The notes under the pieces: model-generated | Databases searched by the model: none | What the model was told of the DNA's origin: nothing | The model's input: the letters and a program-made list of their open reading frames with translations, nothing else | Part shown: piece after piece, positions 18,146 to 26,105 of the stretch | Numbering within the stretch: position 1 is the stretch's first letter | Layout: each line of letters begins with the position of its first letter | Translations under genes and position numbers: made by a program | Assembly: GCA_900176545.1 (NCBI GenBank) | Contig: FWXP01000009.1 | Location: forward strand, 1-64,000 | Direction: 5' to 3' | From: Oscillospiraceae bacterium | GTDB taxonomy: Bacteria; Bacillota; Clostridia; Saccharofermentanales; Saccharofermentanaceae | Length of the DNA stretch: 64,000 nucleotides

Positions 18146-19645
18146 ATGAAGAATAATATACGAAAGGCAACCTCAGTCTTATTAAGCGTAGCTATGCTCT
18201 CTTGTACATGCTCCTGTGCGGGTAAGACAAAGGATCGCGTTGTCTCTTCAGTGGAATCTTTTGCTGATCTGGTAATAAGCCGTAAATATGACGAGCTCGA
18301 GGAGCTTAGTACCAAAGGTGATGAAGACTTGAAGACTATGATGTCTCTGACATCCGAGTCTTCCGACCTGAATGAACAGGCACGAGTCGTCATCATGGAT
18401 ACGATGAAATACGAGATAGATGAGGACAGCTTTGAAGGCGGAGCGATGTATCGCGAGAACAGCATCGATGTGACCTTCGAATATGTGGATTTTGAGAAGC
18501 TTACCAATCCGGACTTCTATGCGAATATAGATGAATTCAAGGAAGATGTTCAGAATTGTACCGATACGGTAAAGAAGACGGTCACTCTCGTGTTCGTGTC
18601 AGACGATGACGGATACCTGTGCGATAATCTCGGGGACCTTACGAGCATCTTCCTTCCCATATACAGAGCGGAGTTCAACTTTCCTGATACATATGCTTCT
18701 TATATCGGAGGCATAAGCTTCACCGGTGAAGGATATGATGAAGCGACGAATACGTATACCGACGTAAGCACTATAGAATGTGTCTTGGACATAACCGGCG
18801 ACGGAACGCTCATGGATTGGAATTACGGCTACAGGGTAAACAGGGACGGAGAACAGGTCTTCAATTACAGCGATAATTATTCTCATTGTCCGTCTGTGAT
18901 AAGTGCTGATCACGATGCTTACATTGATGAGGATCTGCCTGAAGGATCCCTTCTTCCTGACGGAGAATATGAATTTGTATTCTATGACGAGAACGGCATT
19001 ACCTTTGCAACTGCGACTACTACCGTGACACATACTGCCACTCCGTCGCCTACGCCGACCCCTGTCGCTACTCCCACACCGGTACCCGAGAATGATATGG
19101 AGCTTGGCGTATTCTTCTGTCCGGAAGGCGACAGTGTCGTCCTGCCGGGGACTGACATCGTATACACTTTACCTGAAGGCAGCGGTCTGCAGTTCAGGGA
19201 TATTGATTATGCCTGGCTTCCGAGTACTGTATTAGACGGCAATCCGGATCACATGGTGGTATTTGCCGATGTTAATGAATTCACTATTGATGATTTCAGA
19301 GCTTACTATATTCCCGATGCGGGTGTGGACTCTCCCGAGGCTGCTGAAGCTCTTCAGGGTTTTGTAGATCGGAGTGCCTCTTATTATAATGAAGGTGAAT
19401 ATACCGTCACTGAGTCGACTGTAGACATGAACGGCCGTACGTTCAGAGTCGTTTACTTCGAGAACCTTCAAGAGGGCATGGACGGATATGACCATGTATA
19501 TGTGCTCGTAGGAAATGATGAAGTCAGCTACGTTGTCGTCTTTTATGAAGACAATATGCAGGAACTTGAAGAAGATATAGGAGCATGGGCCGCTGAGAAC
19601 TCAGGAGGCGGAGATTCCGTCAACCCGGGCGATCCTATCTTGTGA
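18146..19645 (+). CDS. Secreted lipoprotein of unknown function with Pro/Thr linker
   Basis: The 499-residue protein starts with a lipoprotein signal; the cysteines at 20, 22 and 24 (LSCTCSCAG) include the likely lipidated residue. The N-terminal half (about 30-300) is an acidic domain of unknown type. A Thr/Pro linker with several T-P repeats (about 310-325) leads to a C-terminal domain of about 170 residues. I do not recognise either domain. The ATG at 18146 has GGGAAGGA about 9 bases upstream; the longer frame from 18098 would put a non-signal stretch first, and a TTG at 18140 is too close to the ribosome site. Confidence 0.8.
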   Translation: MKNNIRKATSVLLSVAMLSCTCSCAGKTKDRVVSSVESFADLVISRKYDELEELSTKGDEDLKTMMSLTSESSDLNEQARVVIMDTMKYEIDEDSFEGGAMYRENSIDVTFEYVDFEKLTNPDFYANIDEFKEDVQNCTDTVKKTVTLVFVSDDDGYLCDNLGDLTSIFLPIYRAEFNFPDTYASYIGGISFTGEGYDEATNTYTDVSTIECVLDITGDGTLMDWNYGYRVNRDGEQVFNYSDNYSHCPSVISADHDAYIDEDLPEGSLLPDGEYEFVFYDENGITFATATTTVTHTATPSPTPTPVATPTPVPENDMELGVFFCPEGDSVVLPGTDIVYTLPEGSGLQFRDIDYAWLPSTVLDGNPDHMVVFADVNEFTIDDFRAYYIPDAGVDSPEAAEALQGFVDRSASYYNEGEYTVTESTVDMNGRTFRVVYFENLQEGMDGYDHVYVLVGNDEVSYVVVFYEDNMQELEEDIGAWAAENSGGGDSVNPGDPIL

Positions 19646-19699
19646 TCAGAACTTAAGTCTCAAAGAAGTCACTTTCCTTTTAGCTTTTCGGAAATGGTT

Positions 19700-19708
19700 T
19701 GCTATAAT
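19700..19708 (+). promoter_or_regulatory. Extended -10 promoter
   Basis: TGcTATAAT is a perfect extended -10 element. Transcription should start near 19715, about 35 bases before the ATG at 19750. Confidence 0.7.
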
Positions 19709-19749
19709 CGAGTTATATCTATACCTACACAAAACGGAGGAAAAGGAAT

Positions 19750-20262
19750 ATGGCAGCACCATCAGGCAATTGGAGCTTTGCGGACGGCACTGGTATGACC
19801 AACACCATCTCGCTTTCCAAGAACAAGGTAAGTGTCAACGGCGGTGAAGAGATCAAGCTCACAAAGCTTCCCAGGGACAAGAAGAGCAACATGCTCGAGA
19901 CCATCTATAACGTAGGTCTTAATTCCGGAGAAGTAGCTCAGATCCACATCAAGAACAAGAAGGCATTCGTTACCATGAACGGCAAGAATGTAGAGACAGG
20001 CGAGGATTATGAGCCTTCCATTATCCCTAAGTGGGCTATCGTATTCTTCATTCTCTACGGACTTAATTTCTTCCTGTTTATAGGCGGAGCGGTAGGAGGT
20101 GCCGTTGCAGGTATCGCAGTATTCGCTACAGCTTCCATCGCAGCCGACAAGAAGAAGAGTACCTTGGTGCGCGTGCTCCTTTGTACTGCGGTCTATATAG
20201 TGATCACACTCGTTGAGATCGCTCTCGCATATGCGATATTATCTTCAGGTGTATTCAGCTGA
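19750..20262 (+). CDS. Small membrane protein of unknown function
   Basis: The 170-residue protein has a soluble N-terminal part (about 1-90) that reads like a small beta-sheet domain (FADGTGMTNTISLSKNKVSV), then two or three membrane helices (about 98-165). I do not recognise a family. A strong GGAGGAAAAGGA stretch precedes the ATG, and a promoter and terminator bound it as a single-gene unit. Confidence 0.8.
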   Translation: MAAPSGNWSFADGTGMTNTISLSKNKVSVNGGEEIKLTKLPRDKKSNMLETIYNVGLNSGEVAQIHIKNKKAFVTMNGKNVETGEDYEPSIIPKWAIVFFILYGLNFFLFIGGAVGGAVAGIAVFATASIAADKKKSTLVRVLLCTAVYIVITLVEIALAYAILSSGVFS

Positions 20263-20283
20263 TAAGGATAACAGAAGAAAACG

Positions 20284-20320
20284 CAAAGGGATGTCTCAAG
20301 ATCTGAGGCATCCCTTTTTG
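20284..20320 (+). terminator. Terminator
   Basis: AAAGGGATG pairs with CATCCCTTT across a further CTCA/TGAG stem, then TTTTTG. It ends the single-gene unit at 19750-20262. Confidence 0.88.
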
Positions 20321-20328
20321 TTTATATG

Positions 20329-20387
20329 AAAATACTGCACAGCACTCTGCACTTTGTGCTGAAATGTAGTATGGGATGTAGTATTTT
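20329..20387 (-). repeat. Dispersed 59-bp intergenic repeat, copy A
   Basis: Read on the minus strand it starts AAAATACTACATCC, continues CATACTACA, then CAAAGTGCAGAGTG and ends in AGTATTTT. It aligns along its whole length with copy B at 31892-31950. This copy also has perfect 8-bp outer inverted arms (AAAATACT / AGTATTTT) and an inner CAGCAC / GTGCTG stem, so it can fold into a cruciform or hairpin. Confidence 0.7.
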
Positions 20388-20397
20388 GCGCGAAATG

Positions 20398-20430
20398 CAA
20401 AGGAGGCCGCTCCGCGGGGCAGCCTCCTTG
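20398..20430 (-). terminator. Hairpin terminator after the XRE gene
   Basis: An AAGGAGGC / GCCTCCTT stem follows the stop of the minus-strand XRE gene by a few bases. On that strand it is followed by only a short T stretch, so termination may be partial. Confidence 0.55.
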
Positions 20431-20433
20431 TCA

Positions 20434-20646
20434 TTACTCTTCTTTGCTGTATTCCAGGATGTCTCCCGGTTGGCAGTTCAAGGTCTCGCATATAGCTTCC
20501 AGAGTCGAGAACCTTATGGCACTTATCTTGCCGTTCTTCATCTTGGAGAGGTTCACGTTGGATATCCCAACCTTCTCGGCGAGTTCGTTGAGGGACATCT
20601 TCCTGTCTGCCATGACTCTGTCCAGTCTCAATATGATCTTTCCCAT
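20434..20646 (-). CDS. Small XRE/Cro-type HTH regulator
   Basis: The 70-residue protein is a single HTH_XRE domain: RLDRVMADRKMSLNELAEKV, then VGISNVNLSKMKNGK as the recognition part, and CQPGDILEY at the end. This short form (YozG-like) usually pairs with a DUF2975 membrane protein, as here. The upstream DUF2975 gene ends 15 bases before its start, so they form one operon. GAGG precedes the ATG. It probably regulates its own operon. Confidence 0.92.
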   Translation of the reverse strand: MGKIILRLDRVMADRKMSLNELAEKVGISNVNLSKMKNGKISAIRFSTLEAICETLNCQPGDILEYSKEE

Positions 20647-20661
20647 AAGCTATACCTCTTA

Positions 20662-21222
20662 TCAGAGAGTCTCGTCGCTCTGTATCTGAAGGACTCGACC
20701 GTAATCCAGTATGGTATACATGACGTAAGTAAAGAAGCCCATAAGGATGCCGTATACGATGCCGTTGGTAAGACCGATCACTACACTTACTATGACCCAA
20801 AGCGCAGTAAGCCTGTTTATTACCTTTGTAGTGAAAGGATTGTCCTGCTTCTCTATGGTGATGAAGGTAGCTCGCAGCATGAAGAAAGCTATCGTAAGTG
20901 CGATGCAGGGGATGGTCCTTGCAAGTGTGAAGAGGGCGATAGACTTTGCCATGCTGTTAAAGAAAGTAGTCTCATTCAAAGCCATCTTCTCCATAAGAGC
21001 GGGATCGTCGCCAAAATACTCCTGATTCACTGCAGGGATATTGATAAGACCGCTCTGCTTCATGGTATTGGCGATAAGATCGCCCGAGCTGAAAGCGAAT
21101 ATCGTAAGACCCAGAAGGAGTACTGCTCCGATGGCGCAGATGACTCCCAATATGGTGCTCACTGTGCATACCGTGTGGCAGCTCTTCTTTACCTTGTTCA
21201 GCTTGATGTTCTCATTTGTCAT
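20662..21222 (-). CDS. DUF2975-family membrane protein
   Basis: The roughly 186-residue protein has four predicted membrane helices (about 18-45, 90-115, 130-155, 158-180), matching the length and layout of DUF2975 proteins that accompany short XRE regulators. Its role is unknown; it may sense the membrane and control the regulator. The ATG at 21222 is chosen because GAGG lies 9 bases upstream; the first in-frame ATG at 21237 would put the ribosome site inside the gene. Confidence 0.85.
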   Translation of the reverse strand: MTNENIKLNKVKKSCHTVCTVSTILGVICAIGAVLLLGLTIFAFSSGDLIANTMKQSGLINIPAVNQEYFGDDPALMEKMALNETTFFNSMAKSIALFTLARTIPCIALTIAFFMLRATFITIEKQDNPFTTKVINRLTALWVIVSVVIGLTNGIVYGILMGFFTYVMYTILDYGRVLQIQSDETL

Positions 21223-21255
21223 TGTTCTATACCTCATTTCCGTGTCTATGGCATC

Positions 21256-21284
21256 ATATTAGCAACGAGATTAATCTTTGTCAA
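21256..21284 (-). promoter_or_regulatory. Consensus sigma-A promoter of the DUF2975-XRE operon
   Basis: On the minus strand TTGACA (21284-21279), a 17-base spacer and TAATAT (21261-21256) form a near-perfect housekeeping promoter. It is the best promoter match I found in the window. Confidence 0.88.
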
Positions 21285-21300
21285 CAAGAATTTAATGATA

Positions 21301-21332
21301 AACGTTAAATATCATTCGTGTAACGTTAAATA
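21301..21332. promoter_or_regulatory. Paired AACGTTAAATA direct repeats (operator candidate)
   Basis: AACGTTAAATA occurs at 21301-21311 and again at 21322-21332, a 21-base period equal to two helical turns. Each has a palindromic AACGTT core. The pair lies between the divergent DUF2975-XRE promoter and the AlkD-like promoter, so one bound protein could affect both. Confidence 0.65.
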
Positions 21333-21350
21333 GAATGCCGCGGGATTATA

Positions 21351-21359
21351 TGTTAGAAT
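21351..21359 (+). promoter_or_regulatory. Extended -10 directly before an ATG (leaderless mRNA predicted)
   Basis: TGtTAGAAT ends 6 bases before the ATG at 21366, and no ribosome site is present. Transcription would start at or next to the A of the start codon. Confidence 0.65.
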
Positions 21360-21365
21360 ATGCTC

Positions 21366-22058
21366 ATGAGTACAGGCGTTATCACAAAGGAACTGTTGTC
21401 CTTAAGAGACGACAAAGTAGCGGATTTTACTTCCAGGACCATCCCTAACATAGGCAGGAATAAGATCCTGGGGTTAAAGACGCCGGAGCTCAAGGCCATT
21501 GCCAAGAAGTACTTCGGGACGAAGGATGGGGAGAAGTTCCTTAATGAGGTTCCGCATAAGTACTTTGAAGAAGATCAGGTCCATGTCTTTATGTTATCCC
21601 TTATAAAGGACTTCGATATATGTATCAAGGAGACGGAGAAGTTTCTTCCGCTTATAGACAACTGGGCAACATGCGATCAGTATAACCCCAAGGTCTTCTC
21701 CAAGCACAAGAACGAGATAATGGAATATTCACTTAAGTGGATGAAGTCCGATAAGACATACGAAGTCAGGTTCGGTATTCTGAATCTCATGCGTTATTTC
21801 CTTAAAGAGGATTTTGATATGAACCTTGTAGACAGAGTGGTAGAAGTAAAGTCGCAGGAGTATTATATCAACATGATGATCGCATGGTATCTGGCGACGG
21901 CGCTCGCGTACAGATACGACGATATCCTCCCCGTTTTGAAGGAGAAGCGTCTCGATACGTGGATCCACAACAAGACAATAAGGAAGGCATGCGAGAGTTT
22001 CCGCATAACGCCGGAACAGAAGAATGAGCTGAAGTTATTGGTAATAAAGACAAAGTGA
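21366..22058 (+). CDS. DNA alkylation repair protein, AlkD-like
   Basis: The roughly 230-residue protein is an all-helical HEAT-like repeat protein of the AlkC/AlkD family (PF08713). Marks include RTIPNIGRNKILGLKTPELK, the conserved DNWATCDQYNPKVF stretch, the YEVRFGILNLMRYFL helix and the acidic MIAWYLATALAYR segment. AlkD removes alkylated purines such as 3-methyladenine without base flipping. The start at 21366 fits the leaderless promoter; an in-frame ATG at 21360 would lie next to the -10 element. Confidence 0.88.
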   Translation: MSTGVITKELLSLRDDKVADFTSRTIPNIGRNKILGLKTPELKAIAKKYFGTKDGEKFLNEVPHKYFEEDQVHVFMLSLIKDFDICIKETEKFLPLIDNWATCDQYNPKVFSKHKNEIMEYSLKWMKSDKTYEVRFGILNLMRYFLKEDFDMNLVDRVVEVKSQEYYINMMIAWYLATALAYRYDDILPVLKEKRLDTWIHNKTIRKACESFRITPEQKNELKLLVIKTK

Positions 22059-22071
22059 GGTACATGAAACA

Positions 22072-22464
22072 ATGGAAAAGACAGCAGCATTTCTCAAGGC
22101 GGCAGGAACTTACTATCTTGCAACAACAGACGGAGATCAGCCCAGAGTAAGACCTTTCGGCACAGTAAATATCTTCGACGGCAAGCTCTATATCCAGACA
22201 GGCAAGAGCAAGGATGTATCCAAGCAGCTCCATATCAACCCCAAGGCAGAGATCTGTGCCTTCAAGGACGGCAGCTGGATTCGAGTAGCCTGCGAGCTCA
22301 TCGAGGACGACAGAAGGGAAGCAAGAGAGTCCATGCTGAATGCTTACCCTCAGCTCCGCGCTATGTACAGCGAGGATGACGGCAATACGGAAGTCTTCTA
22401 CATGAAGAACGCTACAGCTACATTCAGTTCCTTTACTGCAGCCCCTGAAGTAGAGACATTCTGA
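22072..22464 (+). CDS. Pyridoxamine-5'-phosphate-oxidase-like flavin-binding protein
   Basis: The 130-residue protein has the split-barrel FMN-binding fold: YYLATTDGDQPRVRPFG near the start, then KLYIQTGKSKDVSKQ and NPKAEICAF. Such small proteins in anaerobes bind FMN or a related cofactor and are often annotated as pyridoxamine oxidase family without known substrate. It lies 13 bases after the AlkD-like gene and is probably co-transcribed. GAGG sits 11 bases upstream. Confidence 0.88.
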   Translation: MEKTAAFLKAAGTYYLATTDGDQPRVRPFGTVNIFDGKLYIQTGKSKDVSKQLHINPKAEICAFKDGSWIRVACELIEDDRREARESMLNAYPQLRAMYSEDDGNTEVFYMKNATATFSSFTAAPEVETF

Positions 22465-22490
22465 CAGCGTAACATTGTTACAAAGTAAAC

Positions 22491-22537
22491 AAAGAGGCTA
22501 TGTTCCGACGATGGAGCACAGCCTCTTATCTTTTGCC
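22491..22537. terminator. Bidirectional terminator
   Basis: AAGAGGCTATGTTCC can pair with GGAGCACAGCCTCTT, with T-rich sequence on both outward sides. It lies between convergent genes ending at 22464 and 22560. Confidence 0.75.
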
Positions 22538-22559
22538 TCGAAATGCTTATCTTACGAGG

Positions 22560-23501
22560 TTAGTTTCCTTCAAAATAATCCGCTTCGTATTCGAAGACAC
22601 CGTCTCCGTCAGGATCGAACGTATCGAGCACCGAGTTGCTCGCACCATCGGCGTACGGATTCTCCGTGATTTCCTCTGTAGTGGCATATCCTTCAGAGTT
22701 GGTTATATCAAGGCTGCAGGAGATGAACCTGCTGTCAGCTTCGTTGTCGATCATGGGGAAGATCCAGAGGCTTCCGATATCCATGCTGTCGGTAAGAGTA
22801 CCTGTGGCTCTGCAGTCGAAGAATCTTACATCCTCGATATGGCCGGCGAAGACGCCCGATCCCATACCGCTAACGGATATATCTTCAAGATATAAGCCGC
22901 AGACAGTAGCATTGTAGATATCTCCGAAGAATCCGTTGTCCTCTCTGTCGTTATCGATGGTAAGTCCCGTTATGGTGTGACCGTTACCGATAAAGATACC
23001 TGCAAATGCCAGATCGTGATCGGGTGTCCCGGGAAGCCCCATGGGAGCCCAGGAATATCCTGACAGGTCGATATCAGCCATTAGGTCTACATTGATGAAG
23101 AAGTGATCATCGTCGGATGTCCTTGAGAGAGGATAGGTGTTGACGAAGTATGTAAGGGACGCCAGGTCCGATACATCTTCTATATAGAATACGTCCTCGC
23201 AGGAAGACTCGATATAGTCCATATCTACAAGAGATATTATGTCAGCGGCTTCGTCGCTCATGCCCCATTCGCTGAGCTCGGGAGCTATATCGAAGTAGTT
23301 ATCGAGTGTAAGATCGACAGGACCCGTTAATTCCTCCGTGGTCTCGGAAGTCTCTTCGGTCTCTTCCGTGATCTCCTCTCGGGAAGCCTCGGTCTCGGCA
23401 GGCGTCAGAATGGTGGTAGGAGCTGTCTCCTTCGTATTGCCGCAAGCTCCAAGGAGCATTGTGGCTGCAACTAATGTGCACAGTACTTTCAGATCTTTCA
23501 T
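22560..23501 (-). CDS. Secreted lipoprotein with GLUG-like repeats
   Basis: The 313-residue protein has a lipobox (LLGAC, C20), a Thr/Glu-rich stalk (about 25-58), then a globular part. The middle (about 150-240) has GLUG-like beta-helix turns such as GNGHTITGLTIDND, GFFGDIYNATV and GVFAGHIEDV, which usually occur in surface proteins. Function unknown. AAAGGGA precedes the ATG. Confidence 0.82.
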   Translation of the reverse strand: MKDLKVLCTLVAATMLLGACGNTKETAPTTILTPAETEASREEITEETEETSETTEELTGPVDLTLDNYFDIAPELSEWGMSDEAADIISLVDMDYIESSCEDVFYIEDVSDLASLTYFVNTYPLSRTSDDDHFFINVDLMADIDLSGYSWAPMGLPGTPDHDLAFAGIFIGNGHTITGLTIDNDREDNGFFGDIYNATVCGLYLEDISVSGMGSGVFAGHIEDVRFFDCRATGTLTDSMDIGSLWIFPMIDNEADSRFISCSLDITNSEGYATTEEITENPYADGASNSVLDTFDPDGDGVFEYEADYFEGN

Positions 23502-23628
23502 AAGAACATTCCCTTTCCAAGATATAGATTGATCTTAAGATATTGGTTATCATGATAACAATATCCTGTCTGCGAATAAATAGTCGGACTGACAAGACAA
23601 TGAAAAAACTGAAGGAATAAACAGGATC

Positions 23629-24312
23629 ATGGAAAACAGATGTGAATATACGCCGGATGATATGCTCGATATGGGCAAGAGATACGCTGCTGTCTTTAAG
23701 CTGGGGATAGCAGCATTCTTCGCGGCGCTCATCGAGGGCATAATGTGCTTTTTCTTCCTGGCTTATATGCTGGTGGAATCTCCAAGCCCCGATATTGAGA
23801 AGATGACGGATATACTGCTTGTAGCGCTTATCGTAGTTGGGATAGTGATCCTTGTCCTTCTTATAGAGATTATGATCAATATCTTTAAGATGGCAAGATA
23901 CAATAAAGGCTATAAGACATCGGGGATACTTCTTATCGTATCGATAATAATGCTCGCCTGTATCTTCAAGATGACTGATATGGGAGCAGGGATGATCAAT
24001 TCGGTGCTTCTGATCGCATCAGCTTCGCTGTTCCTGATCTTCTTTGCACGAACATCAGAACGAACGATCGAGCCTGCCTATTCCAAGCTCAGAGAGATCT
24101 GGAAGGCTTACGGGGTAACTGTCATCGTCTGTGCCATACTCTTTGCCGCGATCAATGTCTTGTATCCGATCCTGACTCCTGATGTGGAGACTGTTACTTC
24201 CATGTCTCAGGCGATCATCGGACTTATAGTCACGCTGGTACGAGGCGCCTTGTCACTAGCGATATTAGGTGTCGTATTTATCTGGAACCCGGTGCTTCTC
24301 AAGATGTCATAG
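23629..24312 (+). CDS. Multi-pass membrane protein of unknown function
   Basis: The 227-residue protein has about six membrane helices (about 22-48, 62-88, 98-117, 122-145, 165-185, 195-222). I recognise no family motif. It lies alone between divergent and downstream units. AGGATC sits just before the ATG and AAGGAA further upstream. Confidence 0.75.
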   Translation: MENRCEYTPDDMLDMGKRYAAVFKLGIAAFFAALIEGIMCFFFLAYMLVESPSPDIEKMTDILLVALIVVGIVILVLLIEIMINIFKMARYNKGYKTSGILLIVSIIMLACIFKMTDMGAGMINSVLLIASASLFLIFFARTSERTIEPAYSKLREIWKAYGVTVIVCAILFAAINVLYPILTPDVETVTSMSQAIIGLIVTLVRGALSLAILGVVFIWNPVLLKMS

Positions 24313-24335
24313 GAAGCCTTTATAAAGGCTTCCTA
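24309..24335. repeat. Perfect inverted repeat at gene end, no T tract
   Basis: ATAGGAAGCCTT and AAAGGCTTCCTAT form a 12-bp stem with a 2-3 base loop over the stop codon of the preceding gene. No T run follows on either strand, so it is more likely an mRNA 3' stabiliser or protein site than a terminator. Confidence 0.6.
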
Positions 24336-24396
24336 TGACAAAGCAAGAAAGATCAAAGAGGCGTCTTCGGAAGAAGGATCTTAAATCTGTCAGGGG

Positions 24397-24425
24397 TGAC
24401 TTAGAAAGTCCCTTGGATGTATAAT
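24397..24425 (+). promoter_or_regulatory. Promoter of the VYGPP lipoprotein gene
   Basis: TATAAT at 24420-24425 has a weak -35 match (TGACTT, 24397-24402) with a 17-base spacer. A strong AAGGAGG follows at 24435-24441. This gives the small lipoprotein its own start of transcription. Confidence 0.55.
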
Positions 24426-24450
24426 CACTTAAAGAAGGAGGATCTGTACC

Positions 24451-24831
24451 ATGAAGCAACCTTCAGATAAGCATAAAGTCAAGACGGCAGCCAAGATAAT
24501 CGCAGGCGTTGTTGCTACTACGGCGCTGTGCCTTAATGTCAACGGATGCGTTTACGGTCCTCCGGAGCCTCGCGAGACAACAGGATCCGATACGGATGCT
24601 ACTACAGCAAACGAGACGACATTTGATCCGGATGACAATCAGAATGCCGATGTATACGGACCTCCCGAAGATATGGGATTCGACCCGTCTGCTAACGCTC
24701 CCGCAACAGTCTACGGACCTCCTTCCGATCTTATTGATACGGAAGAGACTGACGAGACAGAAGAAACTGAAGAGACCGAAGAGACGGAGATAGAAGAGTC
24801 CGAGACTTCAGTAGCGGAAGATCAGGAATAA
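24451..24831 (+). CDS. Small lipoprotein with three VYGPP motifs; candidate radical SAM substrate
   Basis: The 126-residue protein has a signal peptide ending NVNGC, with C33 as the likely lipidated residue (Asn at -2 is unusual for a lipobox). VYGPP occurs at residues 34-38, directly after that Cys, and again at 68-72 and 87-91. Each copy is followed by an acidic residue or Ser-Asp. The tail (about 96-126) is almost all Thr and Glu. The rest looks disordered, which suits a short-motif substrate more than an enzyme. The radical SAM gene lies 180 bases downstream on the same strand with no terminator between. A peptide-modification role is inference. Confidence 0.75.
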   Translation: MKQPSDKHKVKTAAKIIAGVVATTALCLNVNGCVYGPPEPRETTGSDTDATTANETTFDPDDNQNADVYGPPEDMGFDPSANAPATVYGPPSDLIDTEETDETEETEETEETEIEESETSVAEDQE

Positions 24832-24850
24832 CAAGCGCAACTTCTGATGA

Positions 24851-24988
24851 GACTTTGCGTCTTCAGGATGTGTCGATCCTGCTTCCAACGAGACACCCGG
24901 AGTATACGGCCCGCCGCCGGATGAGACGACGGTAACAACGACAACCGAGGCTGTAACTGAGGAGACGTCCGAGGATATGAAGGAGTGA
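24851..24988 (+). pseudogene. Remnant of a second VYGPP protein (3' end only)
   Basis: In a different frame from the intact gene, codons from 24851 to the TGA at 24986-24988 encode a lipobox-like SSGCVDP and NETPGVYGPPPDETT, then a Thr/Glu-rich tail ending SEDMKE. The features match the C-terminal part of the upstream lipoprotein. No start codon with a ribosome site precedes it, and the frame is closed by a TGA just upstream (24848). It is best read as a decayed duplicate or a frameshifted former extension of the upstream gene. The radical SAM gene starts 22 bases later. Confidence 0.5.
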
Positions 24989-25010
24989 TCTTAAGGCGGA
25001 TAAGGATGAT

Positions 25011-26090
25011 ATGGACAAGATAAAAGAACTCAAGCTAAAGCACCTGGATCAGCTCGCAGATTATAAGGATAAGCTCTATAAGAAGCCCGAGCTTAGGAAT
25101 CTCTTCTTCGAGCTCACGTCCGCCTGTAACGAGCACTGCTTCCACTGCGGCAGCAACTGTACCGTGCCAAAGCCCGATGAGCTTACGACGGACGAATTCA
25201 AGATGATACTGGATCAGGTGAAGGAAGACTTCGGCACTGATCGTGTGTATCTTTGTATCACCGGAGGCGAGCCTCTTATCCGCAAGGATTTCTTCGAGAT
25301 AATGAACTATGCCAAGAGCCTCGGGTACCGCTGGGGCATGACATCTAATGCTACTCTCATAACAAAGGAAGTTGCCCATAAGCTGGCAGATGCCGGCATG
25401 AAGACCATCTCCGTATCTATAGACGGACTTCCCGAGACGCATGACCGATTAAGAGGGTATAAGCGCGGATACGAGCTGGCGATGCAGGGTGTACAGAACC
25501 TTATAGATGAGGGTGCATTTCAAGCAGTACAGATAACGACTGTAATAAATCACGAGAATATAAAGGAGCTTCCCGAACTCTTCGAAGTCATGAAGGGCAT
25601 CGACATAGACTCCTGGCGTGTCATCAACATAGAGCCTATAGGAAGGGCTCTTACGCGTCCTGAGCTCATGTGTACCAAGGAAGACTTAAAGACGCTCTTC
25701 GACTTCATAAAGCAGGCCAGGAAGGACGGCTATCCCGTGGAGTACGGGTGCGAGCACTATCTGGGACTTGACTACGAGGTGGAGGTCAGGGAGTGGTACT
25801 GGCTCTGTAACGCGGGCCTTTATACCGCAAGTATCACCAGCACAGGTGATATCGGAGGGTGCCTTGATATAGAGCGCAATCCCAGGACCATTCAGGGCAA
25901 TATCCGTACCGACAGGTTCAGTGATGTCTGGAAGGACCGCTTCGAGATATATAGGAGAGATAAGTCCGGCGACTGCGGCAAGTGCGGTGAGTGCGACCAT
26001 AAGAAATACTGCAGAGGAGGCGCGTACCATTCCTGGGATTATGACAAGGATGAACCTCTCGTGTGCATGAAAGGCATACTGTTCGAGTAG
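25011..26090 (+). CDS. Radical SAM protein with SPASM domain (peptide-maturase type)
   Basis: The 359-residue protein has the radical SAM cluster motif CNEHCFHC (C39, C43, C46), GGEP at 85-88 and a TIM-barrel core. The C-terminal SPASM region has cysteines in WLCNAG, GGCLDI, CGKCGEC, KYCRGG and LVCMKG, enough for auxiliary Fe-S clusters. SPASM enzymes commonly modify peptides or proteins (sactionine, cyclophane or quinone-type chemistry). No clear precursor-recognition domain is visible at the N-terminus. The VYGPP lipoprotein and its remnant lie just upstream, which makes them the obvious substrate candidates. It could instead be a housekeeping SPASM protein of unknown target. Confidence 0.9.
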   Translation: MDKIKELKLKHLDQLADYKDKLYKKPELRNLFFELTSACNEHCFHCGSNCTVPKPDELTTDEFKMILDQVKEDFGTDRVYLCITGGEPLIRKDFFEIMNYAKSLGYRWGMTSNATLITKEVAHKLADAGMKTISVSIDGLPETHDRLRGYKRGYELAMQGVQNLIDEGAFQAVQITTVINHENIKELPELFEVMKGIDIDSWRVINIEPIGRALTRPELMCTKEDLKTLFDFIKQARKDGYPVEYGCEHYLGLDYEVEVREWYWLCNAGLYTASITSTGDIGGCLDIERNPRTIQGNIRTDRFSDVWKDRFEIYRRDKSGDCGKCGECDHKKYCRGGAYHSWDYDKDEPLVCMKGILFE

Positions 26091-26105
26091 GATTTTGTGC
26101 AACAT

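Noticed and set aside
20326-21333. A 335-codon open frame on the plus strand
   Set aside because: It runs antisense through the XRE and DUF2975 genes and the promoter region, with no plausible start or protein features.
24309-24335. Terminator call for the perfect inverted repeat
   Set aside because: No T tract follows on either strand; it is listed as a repeat only.
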